The notes under the pieces: model-generated
The model's database searches: none
Told to the model about the DNA's origin: nothing
Seen by the model: the letters and a program-made list of their open reading frames with translations, nothing else
From: Trichaptum fuscoviolaceum
Lineage: Eukaryota > Basidiomycota > Agaricomycetes > Hymenochaetales > Trichaptaceae
Length of the DNA: 64,000 bases
Assembly (NCBI GenBank): GCA_910574455.1
Contig: CAJSYZ010000002.1
Location: 2,567,671 to 2,631,670 of the forward strand
Direction: 5' to 3'
Made by a program: the position numbers and the translations under genes
Shown here: piece after piece, positions 52,063 through 62,674 of the stretch
Numbering within the stretch: the first letter of the stretch is position 1
Layout: each line of letters opens with the position of its first letter

Positions 52063-54039
52063 TTATAAAGCTGGCCGTTCCTAGGACACAGGCCGAGTCA
52101 AACTGTCAGAGCATACATCGGGGTAAGAGAGCCGGATGAAGATGCAGTAGAGGCTATCACGTTTCGTACCGCCACGAGCTGGGCAGTATTAGTTAATGGC
52201 TAAACAAGGCGAGGTTCAGAATAGTATGCGGTAGTGGGAAGGCTCCGAGTAGGTGTTCCCGTTGCATGGGAGATGGCTAGGTAGTCGGACTGTTGACAAC
52301 ACTGATTGGTTGGAGTGGCGGTGAATCCTAACCTTTACATAGATCCGCTCAGATTCGACTTCGAGTGTCAGAGTTTTTTTGCATTGAAGCCCGAGCGAGT
52401 AGTATACTTAGAAACAGCCGGCCCACAGTTCAAGGCCGTTTCTTTCCGTCCATCAAGGCGACATCGTAGCTGTGCAAGTGCAAGCCGCGAATGCCAAATA
52501 TGGCCGTCATCGTCGCTGCCACGCTTTCCTTCTTCGGCCATGTTCATCACCGTCTCCTAGTCCTTGTCCTCCTCACTCACGCATTTTCAGCATATTGCTG
52601 ATTTGCATGTCTGCACGGAATCTTCGGCCGCGTATTTTACTGATAACTTGCTCAGTTTCCACCGTGTCCCAACTGTTGATCCCGATTACAAAGGAGTCAC
52701 TCTCAGCGTCGGAGCGGTGTTCTGCGTTCCTTGATTGATGCTAATCATCTCGTTTTAGTCTCTGATGAAGGCGAGCGCTGGAACAAACTAATTGACCGTG
52801 TATCCGATGCTGTGTTTCGGTGAGTCAAAGCACTCTTACTCTGGCTTTCCTGGTATGCTGGTTATTCAGCTATGACTAGGGTGAGTCTTCGTCGTTACGG
52901 ATGCAGGCTTTTGACTCGTCGCCAGCTACGCGCCGCGTTGGAGGAGCTCGGGAGGAGGATCTTTTCTTTGTCATCAGATGCGGCGAGCAATGCGTTTCAC
53001 CGAGAAAGTCTCAAAAGTATTGCATTTTTACTCTGCTGCCTTGGAAATCGAAGCGCCGATAATGCATATCTCTTCATGGCAAAGACCTGTGTCACTACGG
53101 AAAAATCTCGGGAGTCTGTCTCAGGCGCTTTGATAGTCGCGCGTCCTTTCCCTATAATTTGATCCCCACAGATGGTTTTCAAGTCTCCGAGGAGATGAAA
53201 GGCACACTTCAACATCGTGGTGCCAATGTCTTGACACTCCGGAGTGCGGAGTTGCCTGTTATTTCGCACAGCGGGCTGAGCTGAATTGCGCTACATATGG
53301 CATAGGTGTACGGGATGAAAACGCCATTCATTGCCTAATTTTCGGTGGGTCCATCACATAACTGACAGCAATCTGCTTCAGAGAGTAGCTGCGGCATCGA
53401 ATAGCCATCCAAAGACTGAGTGCCTTGTCCTTTGATGCGGAAGTGATGACCGAAGCAAGGCACTGTCCGTGTAGGTCAACGTCGATCATCAGCATGTTGA
53501 ACAATGCTTTGAGAAGCATGGATTGTCCTTCTGAGAACCATCCTTGTAAGTTATGCCAATGCGACAGGAAACTATTGATGTATATGAAAGTCTTTACCTG
53601 TCTGAATTCCATATCGATGATTGTTTCATCTCAACTCTACCGACGCACAAGCTCGGGGGAAAAAGCAATTCTTCTCGCATTTTCAGAACTTGAATTGTGA
53701 ACTGCAAATATTACCGAACGCCATCGGGTAAAGTAGGACGCACAACAAGAAGGCGCAGACGTGCCCGTATCACGGCGGTCATAATATTACGTAATACTCC
53801 GAGTTGATCAGTTCATGTGTTTGACTTTCGTTTTGCGTGCAAACCAGTCCTCAACGTTGCGCGCTCGACTGAACCTCTGCTCACGGCTTGCAGTCCAGCT
53901 GGCTGCATGCGAGCCATTTCAGATCATCTTGACTTGGTGCGTCGTCAAGTGTCGATTTTTTTGCTTGAAATTGAACGCAAACTACGACAGTTTAAGGTGA
54001 ATCTGCAGTGGTATCCATATCTCGTCCTGGCGGCTGTCC
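52063..54039. other. 2-kb region without an assignable gene; possible decayed gene on plus
   Basis: On plus, a piece at about 52593-52730 reads HIADLHVCTESSAAYFTDNLL then VDPDYKGVTLSVGAVF. Another at about 52760-52820 (SDEGERWNKLIDRVSDAVF) has a protein-like character and ends at a plausible donor. The following sequence (52870-53280) has broken frames. I could not join them into a gene or name a family. The rest is 5' flank of the adenylate-forming gene and of the PPR gene. Confidence 0.3.
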
Positions 54040-56643
54040 ATGCTTTGGAGAGCGCACAGGCGATGGAGCACCTCACAGCTTTTCTGGCGACCCAATCCAC
54101 ACGTGGATGTGCCATATCTCCGTCCGAGCTTGCATTCGCCGTCGTTTCGTCTTGTCTCGAACTCTACTGCTGCCATTCCCCGGTTAAAGACTACGTCGGC
54201 GAACACGGTCACCCGTCGACCAGGAGATGTTCATGTGGAGGGCTACGGGCAGTCGGGGAAAGGGGACCTGGCGGAGGTGGAGGGTACCATACCAACGGGC
54301 AATGGTCAGAAAGAGGCACTCGAATTGCTAAACCTGATCGACGAACTCTACGCTCCCGGGACTTCGCAAAGCCAGTCCGCTTCGCTGCTAACACAAATCC
54401 GAGACTGCCGCCAATGGCTCGAAATTTTATCGAATGCCGAACATGCTTGCAAATGGGCGGAGGAATTAGCGGGAACGACAAAACCATATCGGGCCCATCG
54501 TGTTCTTCAGATCTCTCTCAGTCTCGGTTCGCAACTCAAGCAAAATGTGTACGAACGGGTAGCCTTTCGACTCGCCGAGGTGAAAGAGTGGCACTTAATA
54601 CCACCGCTCGTTGCTCTCGGGAAGCGAAATACAGGCCGAACTACAGCCAGGCTACTAAATTGGAGGACAAAGGCACTCGTAGAGACTCAACACTTCACTT
54701 TGCTCGACGGAATGCTCGAGGAGTTTTCCGAATTCGGCCTCCACCCACATCGTCGTACATTCCATTTGATTGTGCAGGGACATCTGCTCAACCACGACGT
54801 CACCCGAGCAGGCGAAACAATTCAGAAAATGGAAAACTCAGGTTTCCCTGTAGACGCGTCAACCTTTGCTGCCATTATTTCGGTATACCAGGGACTAGGT
54901 CCAGACAAATTTGTCGAAGATCGTGCATTCGAAATGCTAAACCATTTAGATGCGTCTATCTCAACGTTGGTCTTGAATGGCCTCATAAGACTCTTTCTCG
55001 ACAACCACGACGTCGAAGGTGCCTTGCATCTACTGGATTTAACCAAATCTTCAACGCCGAAGGACATACAGAATCATCCAGTCGGCGAAGCAAATGCCGA
55101 AACTCGTGGCGTCGACGTCGCCTCCGCAGCCGACCGCACTACCTACCTTCTACTAATCAAATATTTTGCAAAGCGAAAAAATCTGTCCAAGATGCATTTC
55201 ATTCTTCACAAGATGGCGGAGGCAAAAATCTTTCCAGATACCAGAATTGCGGCTGCTCTTGTACGAGGCTACTTCGCTTCTGGGCATGAACATATGGCAT
55301 TGTCGGTTGTCCTGGACGTCTGCAGTTCAAGCCCCTTGGATATGAAACTGCTTAAAATCATCGGCTATCAGAGAGAAGTCATTGCACCCGCCATAGGCCC
55401 ATACGAAGGTGGGCCCTCTTACGAGCTATTCAACTCGCTATTGCAAGGACTCCTCTCCCGGAAAGGCTTGGAGGTCGTTCCCAACTTTCTGCGCCTCATG
55501 CAATCCGTTGGGTTGTCTCCAGACGCCTCGACTCTGTCTGTCCTTCTAACTTACGTTGAGAGGGACAGACAAATTAGGCCGCGAGATGTCATTCGTGTTC
55601 TAAAACCCCTCCTCTCATTCAAGGTTAGACCTACCATCAGGCACATGAACACAATCCTCCATTCCATTGTACGTTCGGAAAAATCTGTGGTGCGTAAAGA
55701 GGGCTGGGATGCTTTAGGTGCTCTCGTACTACGGAAGACCGTCTCTCCGAAAGCGAAGATGGATCTGACCAGTTCATTCTCGATGCCTATGTCTGACCCG
55801 AATTTAGATGTTACATCACTGCGTTCACGGTCATTTCAGGCACTCTTCCATCCCGTCGTTGACTCTCTATTGTCACGCTCTGTCAGAGCCGACCGCGCAA
55901 CATTCGCACTTCGTATGCGCTTCGATACATTCACACGTCCGCAGAGCGACGCCGCTGTATCAGTCACTCATGTCTTACAACAGATGAAAGAGCGCGGTTT
56001 ACACCCGAATGCCTACCACTACGCGGCGTTGATGGAGGCTCACTGTGCTAGTGGGAATATAAACCAAGCGCATGTCGTCCTTCAGGAGGCCGACTCGCGT
56101 GGCGTTCTCAAGAGTCATGCTTCGCAGCTAGTCTTGCACACAATATTGATTACTGGTTATTCGAGGATGGGGAGACCAGACCAAGGTTTGCGTGTATTTC
56201 AGGATATGCTCAACGCGGACATCATTCCTGACGTCGCGGCCGTGCATGCCATCGTGGGCGGGTTTTTCGCAGTGAAGGCCTTTAAGCTCGCAAGGCGGCT
56301 TTTACTTGACCTATGGCCGCTTGTTGCACCCCTTCCGAGCGGTGATTTGCGGAAGGCATCACTGAAGGAGCTGACGACAAAAATGAGGGAATTACGGGAC
56401 GGATGTATAACCGGAGATAGGTTCAACCCGACAAGCGAGCAAAGACAGGTTTTACGGAGGCGGATCAGCAAGATCATCGTTCAATGGCAAGCGATGTCAT
56501 ACAAAAAGGATGTTTTGTATCCTCGAGCACGTCTCCGTGCTACTGGGCGCGTCAAATCTGTGGCACCGGTCAATAGTCGGACATCTTTGGTGCAAGAAAT
56601 CTCATTAGCCAGTGGAGAGGTCGCGCAAACAGTAGACAGTTGA
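54040..56643 (+). CDS. Mitochondrial PPR (pentatricopeptide repeat) protein
   Basis: A single exon of 867 codons. The first 50 residues are rich in Arg/Ser with hardly any acidic residue (MLWRAHRRWSTSQLFW), as in a mitochondrial targeting peptide. The body is a series of helix-turn-helix repeats of PPR type: GLHPHRRTFHLIVQGHLLNH, TYLLLIKYFAKRKNLSKM, GLHPNAYHYAALMEAHCASG, and VLHTILITGYSRMGRPDQGL with FQDMLNADIIPD. PPR proteins bind organellar RNA and act in its processing, stability or translation. The C-terminus is basic. A 490-codon frame on the same strand (53817-55289) is a shadow. The start ATG is the first Met before the targeting-like stretch. Confidence 0.9.
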   Translation: MLWRAHRRWSTSQLFWRPNPHVDVPYLRPSLHSPSFRLVSNSTAAIPRLKTTSANTVTRRPGDVHVEGYGQSGKGDLAEVEGTIPTGNGQKEALELLNLIDELYAPGTSQSQSASLLTQIRDCRQWLEILSNAEHACKWAEELAGTTKPYRAHRVLQISLSLGSQLKQNVYERVAFRLAEVKEWHLIPPLVALGKRNTGRTTARLLNWRTKALVETQHFTLLDGMLEEFSEFGLHPHRRTFHLIVQGHLLNHDVTRAGETIQKMENSGFPVDASTFAAIISVYQGLGPDKFVEDRAFEMLNHLDASISTLVLNGLIRLFLDNHDVEGALHLLDLTKSSTPKDIQNHPVGEANAETRGVDVASAADRTTYLLLIKYFAKRKNLSKMHFILHKMAEAKIFPDTRIAAALVRGYFASGHEHMALSVVLDVCSSSPLDMKLLKIIGYQREVIAPAIGPYEGGPSYELFNSLLQGLLSRKGLEVVPNFLRLMQSVGLSPDASTLSVLLTYVERDRQIRPRDVIRVLKPLLSFKVRPTIRHMNTILHSIVRSEKSVVRKEGWDALGALVLRKTVSPKAKMDLTSSFSMPMSDPNLDVTSLRSRSFQALFHPVVDSLLSRSVRADRATFALRMRFDTFTRPQSDAAVSVTHVLQQMKERGLHPNAYHYAALMEAHCASGNINQAHVVLQEADSRGVLKSHASQLVLHTILITGYSRMGRPDQGLRVFQDMLNADIIPDVAAVHAIVGGFFAVKAFKLARRLLLDLWPLVAPLPSGDLRKASLKELTTKMRELRDGCITGDRFNPTSEQRQVLRRRISKIIVQWQAMSYKKDVLYPRARLRATGRVKSVAPVNSRTSLVQEISLASGEVAQTVDS

Positions 56644-57007
56644 TAGGGAGAATAAGTATATTAATTTTGCAACATCGAGGTTATACATATAGTGTCCTTA
56701 TATACTCCAAGCCACAGTTCGTCAGTATAAGTAAACAGATGGATTGACTACAGTACATGATGAGTGAGATTTAGATTCTTCGCATAGCAATAGGTGTGGA
56801 CACATTGGTACTATTTTCGTCGTGAATCTAAGGAAACTTAAAATAGTTATAGCAATACCCATGGATTTCATTCGATCACTCCTTTTCCCTCCTCATCCTC
56901 TCGTCTCGCGATCGGTAGCTATAGTTTCTAGAACGCACTTCATAGAAGCGGACATAGGAAATCAGGCGGTGGACCCACTGACCCCGCGAATCCTAACCGC
57001 ATTCACT
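56644..57007. other. Convergent intergenic region between the PPR gene and HapX
   Basis: AT-rich 3' flanks of both genes. I see nothing else in it. Confidence 0.6.
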
Positions 57008-59394
57008 CTAGCGTCTGCCAAACTGGGCATCGAGAATCCTGAGAGCGTCGCGCACACCAGCAGCGTCGACCTCCCGTATATGGCGCCGCCCACACTCACG
57101 TAACTCCTCTTGAGGGACAAGCACGGGCGGCCTTGAATCGCCCTGGGGACCCGAGCTGTTGGAGGTCGTGCCCGTTGGTGTGGGTGGTCCGAAGAGTGCA
57201 CGGTGTTGCTCCTGTGCCTTGTAATGAGCGTGCGGGTCCGTGAGTAGGATAGGGCTGTCGTCCTTTCGATTGGGCCGTCCGGTCCACACGCTGCTGGAGC
57301 TTGTAGACGCCTTGGGATCTGGAATAGCTGGACTCCTGGCTGCTTCCCGCTCTGGTGTAGCTGCGCCAGGGGGCGGGTAAATAACAGCGACGGGACCAGA
57401 GCACTTTGTACGTCGAGCGACCACATCGGCAAGCATGCTGAGATCTGCGAACGCAATGCCTGGATGAGACTTGAGCGTAGCCCATGCTTCATTAGCCGGA
57501 ATCTTGCCCGACTGCGCCGCTTCAAACGAGCTTGAGCCATGAGATGAAACAGATGTAGATAGAGTTGCTGTAGACGAGATGGAGCGCTGGATGTCGGGAC
57601 GAGCGGGTGTGAGCTGGATCATTTGAACTCCATTGCTATCCGCGCTGCTCGATGGCTGACTGGAATGGCGTTTCTTACTGGAACAAGCCTCGGGGTTGGG
57701 ACATGTTGCGCACGGAGACGTTGAGCAGGCAGAATCGCCCAAAGCCTTGCAAAAAGCTTTACCAAAGTCATCGTCTTTGCATGCGGGGCAATTTGATGGG
57801 TCACCCGAGCACATTGGGGTAGTCGATCCGCTTAGCGAGGCGGTTGCTGCGACGGTCTGCCACACTGTTCCGGTCGTCTTCCGGCGTGGGAGGGACAGTG
57901 GTACTGCCGTTGGGCGCGCAGACGATGCTGTGTTACTATCAGGCTCCGGGGACGTCAGGCGTATCTGGTAATGTGTGTTATCTGTTTCGTTTCGAACCGT
58001 TGAATTGCGGCGCAGGGGGATCGCGGGTTGGTAGGCGGGGAGATTATCCAGGATGGAGGACGAAGTGTTCGCGATAGGGGCAGCAGGCGATGGTGATTTC
58101 GTTACGGAGGACCGACTTGGGGTTTGGACACTCTCGGGCGCTGGGGGAATCTCGATGACATTCGGGCTAAGATTCCGCTCGAATTCAACGTCTTCAACCT
58201 TCAGTACCCCCTGTCCGTGGACTTGAGCTAGTTGACTCTGATAGGTTTGAGAGTATTCCGACATAGCTCCGCCCATGACGGTCGCGGCCATTGCTTGCTG
58301 CATCGCAAACTCACGGCATACACAGGGCGAATTATCGCTGCACAGGCCGCAGTCAAAGCTATCAAATGTCGGTGATGACCCAAGCGAATCGAACGGCTTC
58401 GGGCCGAGCCTCTGCACATCCGACGGATAGACTGCAGAGGTTGGCGTGGAGGTTTGTTGTGAAGACATCGCGTACAAGGCAGATGCGCTTGCCGAGGCTC
58501 CGGGGGCGGATATTGGAACAAATGAGAGAGGTGAGAAGGAGCGGGCCGGAATGCCATTGGAATCTGGTGAAGATGCGAGGGAAGGGGGAGACGGCATGTA
58601 CACCATAGTGTGTTGCGTGTAATTGCCCATGGGTGCGCCAGTACTCGAAGGGACAGGCGAGTCAGTATCAGAGCGGAACCTCTTTCTTGAAGTCGCATCG
58701 ACGGAGGTATTGGCTGCACCGTTGAGCATAACTCCCGCAGAGTTCTCCCTCCAGCGCTTCAAGTTTCTCCCGTCACCCTCATCCGCCCCTTGCACGTCGA
58801 TCTGCTTGCCCTTGCGGAGGCGGGCAAGTTCCTCCTTGAGCGCAGTGTTCTCCTTCTTTAACTCGTCATTCTCCGTCTTAAGCCGTTTCGATATCTGCTG
58901 AAGTGCTACATTGCGTTCTATTTCGCCCTGCTCGTATGACTGGACACGAGCTTGGAGCTCCGCAAGTTGAGACTGCTTGCGTTCTCTAAATGCGCGTTGA
59001 GCAGCACTGTAGAACAGAGAAGCAGGGGGGAGACTTCAGCAAGCAGGGAGAGGCCTCAGAGAACGAGCGCGACTGACCGATTTTGTACGCGTCGACCCTT
59101 GCTGTCGACCTGCATGGAGATGAGGTGAGCGGGCTTGGCACCGGAGGAAGTTGGATTTGCGTCGCTGACCTCAGTGGACTCCTTCGGAGGCGCTGAGTCC
59201 TTCTTGGGTTTGCGGCCTGGTTTTGGCTTGGCGGGGATGACCCATTCCTTTGATGCTGCGGGTGCGTGGGTGCAAAGAGGTACGGGTGAGAAGGTGAGAG
59301 GCAAGCGGTGGATGGGTGTATACGTACCAGTTGCCCAAAGAGTGGAGGAGGAAGCGACGGCGGATTGGGTGGAATCTCTGGCCATGGGAAGCAT
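57008..59394 (-). CDS. hapX: HapX, CCAAT-complex-associated bZIP iron regulator
   Basis: Three exons: 59394 (or 59385)-59328, 59255-59078 and 59006-57008. The protein has 744 or 747 residues. A Hap4-like CBC-binding motif, KEWVIPAKPKPGRKP, starts near residue 22. The fungal bZIP is at about 70-150, with basic region QNRAAQRAFRERK, leucine heptads LAELQARV and a second coiled coil. Cysteine-rich clusters follow, near residue 300 (CGLCSDNSPCVC) and near 495-540 (CSGDPSNCPACK, CSTSPCATCPNPEAC). Such clusters bind iron-sulfur in HapX. The C-terminal helix (WATLKSHPGIAFADLSMLADVVARR) is also typical. HapX represses iron-consuming pathways during starvation and activates siderophore genes. Confidence 0.94.
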
Positions 59395-59550
59395 GGACGA
59401 TAGAGATGATGGAGGTAGGAGGACAAGGAGACTTTATGTGTTGGCCGCTGCAGACGGGAGGAAAGTGCAAGCCCGGGCAGTCTGCGTTGAGGGAGTATGA
59501 GAGCGCACCGGCTCGCCTATTTAAATTTCTGCCCATCTCACAACCGCTGA

Positions 59551-59580
59551 TTAGATAGCATCTTATCTGTCCAGGATAGG
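59551..59580. promoter_or_regulatory. Cluster of GATA-factor motifs upstream of HapX
   Basis: Three GATA cores lie within 30 bp: AGATAG, TTATCT (AGATAA on minus) and GGATAG, about 160-195 bp upstream of the HapX start. A TATTTAAAT box (about 59518-59526) lies between them and the gene. In other fungi an iron-responsive GATA repressor controls hapX. The motifs are short, so this is a suggestion only. Confidence 0.35.
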
Positions 59581-59658
59581 AAATAGGACCCCGGAGACGC
59601 ACACCCTTTACATCTAACCCTAGTTGATTCGCCCAATTACATAATAACATGAGTGTCC

Positions 59659-62600
59659 CTACTCGTCTACGACCTCCTCAGTCTGCTCAATGACCTCGTC
59701 CAGCTCAATCGCAATCTCCTCCTTCGCCTCTGTCTCAGGGCCTTGGCTCCCTCCCTTCTCTTTCCCTTTCCCCTTCTTTTCCTCTCCCAGCTCCCGCCGG
59801 CACTTCGCACGCCACGCGTTCCATTCGTCCACCAGACGTTTCCGGTGCGCAATCAGCTCAGCGCTCACGTTGCTCTCCTCCGCCGCGTCCTCCTCATCAA
59901 ACTGCCGACTGTACTCCTTCAGGTTTTTCCGGATCGCCCGCTGTTGCTCTTTCGTAAGGAGCGTCCGTGGGCGCGGCCGCCAGAGGAATTGCTTGAACCG
60001 ATCCAATATGTGTTTCTGAATTTCCTGCCCCCTGAAGTCCCAGATAGCGTACCCGTTTTCCAACTGAAGAATAAATTTGTTCAGGAGTCAGTAACATACC
60101 GACCGCATAATGAGCATGAATAGGTGCATCACATGCGACATTTCGCAGATGTCTATATGAGCCTGGGAATGAAAGTGGATCTATCGAACTCACCGAGTGC
60201 CTCCAGGCGCTCGCAGAGGTAGCCAGGCACCTCCCCGATGGATCCCACTCAACATCAGTGACCCCATAGTGATCAGCGGTGCCGAGATGCGCAATGCCAG
60301 CGCCCCACTCCTCCTTCGCGCCTTCACGGCGACTTCCAATGTCGTCAGTATAAAAGTCCAAGTCCCAAAACTCCAGCTCCGACTTCGTTGACGACCCAAC
60401 GGTCGCAAGTACGACGTGCCGACCGCGGGGTGACCAACGAATCGTGTTGCTTGTCCGTGTAGGTAGTGTCTCTGCATATCATAACCCGTGTGAGCGTACT
60501 AGATTTAGCTGTTTCAGTTGAACAGATCGGCACGTACTGAGCAGTTTGAAGTCACCCTTCCCACGCTCGAGCTGGTAGAAGCTGACGTCCGTTTTGATTG
60601 TGATCCCAGGACCAGGATTGCCGAGATTGGGATCGCTGCTAGACACAATCGCAAAACGCTCGCCTCGCGGCTCCCAGGAAAAGTCCGTCACAGTATCTAG
60701 AGCCAGATTCAGTCATTCGGACACAAACGCCCATGAATCAGAAAAAGCAATAAGCGGGGCATTCCCCGACGTCTCGCATGCATAGCCATTCGCGCACACA
60801 CGGCGCGTGTGTAAAATCAAAGAACAGACAAAAAAGGCGGACACACACCTTTGAGTTCGACTACCTCAACTGGGAAGTCCTTCTCCCGCACACGGAAGAT
60901 CTCGAGATTACAAAAGATCGACTTTTTGGTCTTCGTGTGCCTGTCGACTTTGACGCACAGGAAATCACCCTGATTCTGCCAATATAGTTTGCACTGTAAC
61001 AGGTGAATACGTAAGCGCGTCACGAAGATCCTTCTTTTCCCCTTGGCTCTATTTCTTGGCCAGCAATCAGCACGGTGCCGTTAACGGCGGCCCCGGCATT
61101 GATCCGTAGCCAAGAAAGACGAGACCGAGGCGATAATGGAAGGTAGTAATTGAAGAACTCACCTCAGTAACGTTGAAGAGATTCTTTGACCGCAGCATAG
61201 TGCGGCTAGGAATACTCATGAGCGAGACACGCGCAGGCTGATTGCTAATCTCTGGTGTCCAATAGACAAGCATGTTTTCCGTCGGCTTCTTGCCCTTCGC
61301 CGACGGTCCCACATTCCCTTTGGAATCTTTGTCCGCCTCTTCGTTGGCGCGATCTCCGAGTGGTCGCCACTCGAAATCTACGACGCCCTCTATTTTGATG
61401 CTCTTTTTGTCCAGGAGACCCATTCCTGGAAGCTCGTACACGCTAATTTGCTGCCCCGGCGTTACTCGTCCTACATAGCGGTCGTCTCCGCTCCATTTGA
61501 GCGCAGGCCATTGCACTTGCTTCTTGGCACCCGCGCCCTCTTCCGCACCATTCGGGCCCGTGTGTAGGGATGGGAAGGTCCGCAGGAGATTGCCGGTCTT
61601 GATGTCCCAAACAGCGATGCTGTTGCCCTCATCTTCGTAGGAAAGATATTGCGGACCTTGCGGTGCGCCTTCCGGAATTTGTATGGGTTCGTTCGACCAT
61701 GTCACCATGTAACGCTCATTAGGTGAGAAGTCGATCAATTTGACAAGCGGGTGAGCGAACTTCTGAATAGGTGACCACGAGTTGCCTCCCCACAATCGAA
61801 CGCCTTGGCGGTGTAAAGTTGCGAGCATCGTGCCTTGTGGTGACCATGACACATAAAGGTCTGTCCAATTCTAAAGGCGTTGTCAGTTAAACGAAGAAAA
61901 AATAGACTGCCATCAGAAGAAAGGAAAGAGCAATCTGAGCGTGCCGACACGAACCCGTTTTTCAAACGCGACTTCAGATTGCGAAGGTTTTCCATGCCAG
62001 TGTATCGTAACATCGTCGCCTCTATAGGTTGCATATTGATCACGACCTTGAGGATCTGCAAGCCATGCGCGCAAGTGCTCCTATTGATATTATTGCAGTC
62101 AGTATAAGGATTGAGCGGAGCTATCGGAGCAAACCTTCGGTTGATAAGGCTCTTGTTCGGGTTCCACGAAGGTCACATCAAGCTCCGCGTATTTTTCGAC
62201 GTCTGTGAAGTAATTCACGTAGAAAGTGTGTCTGGCGTCGAAGGGGTGACCATGCATAGCGTTTATTGCGTATGCAGCTTCTTCCGGTGTTTTGAACTCC
62301 ATGAAGACGTAACTAAATTTTTGAATAATAAGCATGTGCACCAAACAGTCTAAACTGATACTACGCACCCCTTGCTTTTTCCGGCCTCGTCATCCCAAGG
62401 AACAAAGATGTCTTCGGGGCTGATCCTGGCCCCCTTCTTGTTGAACTCCTTGCTAATTTTCGCAAGTAGCCTATCGAGCTTTGATCTATCGATGACTGGG
62501 ACACCATCAACGACAAGAATGTTGTCAAAACCCTCCTGGATCTCGACTTTGTACCTAAATCAGAATATTGTCAATGAACAAGCATCAGTGGAAAAAAGAC

Positions 62601-62674
62601 ACGAACTTCGCCTCAATGTCTGAGTAATCAATGTCTTCGTCGTCATATTGCGAGGTGCCATTAGGTGCGGACAT
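59659..62674 (-). CDS. PRT1: Translation initiation factor eIF3 subunit B (PRT1)
   Basis: Nine exons were resolved: 62674-62607, 62554-62369, 62312-62135, 62080-61955, 61870-61163, 60993-60849, 60696-60538, 60471-60194 and 60063-59659. They sum to exactly 751 codons. An N-terminal acidic leader ([11 protein letters not shown]) is followed by an RRM ([25 protein letters not shown]) at about residues 36-125. WD-type propeller blades come next: [62 protein letters not shown] and [24 protein letters not shown] and an acidic coiled C-terminus close it. This is the eIF3 scaffold subunit of the 43S complex. One blade reads GRCLATSAS where Y or F is usual. Confidence 0.97.

Noticed and set aside
53817..55289. 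490-codon open frame overlapping the PPR gene
   Set aside because: Its residues are Arg/Cys/Ser-rich without domains. The overlapping frame from 54040 shows PPR repeats and a targeting peptide, so this is a shadow frame.
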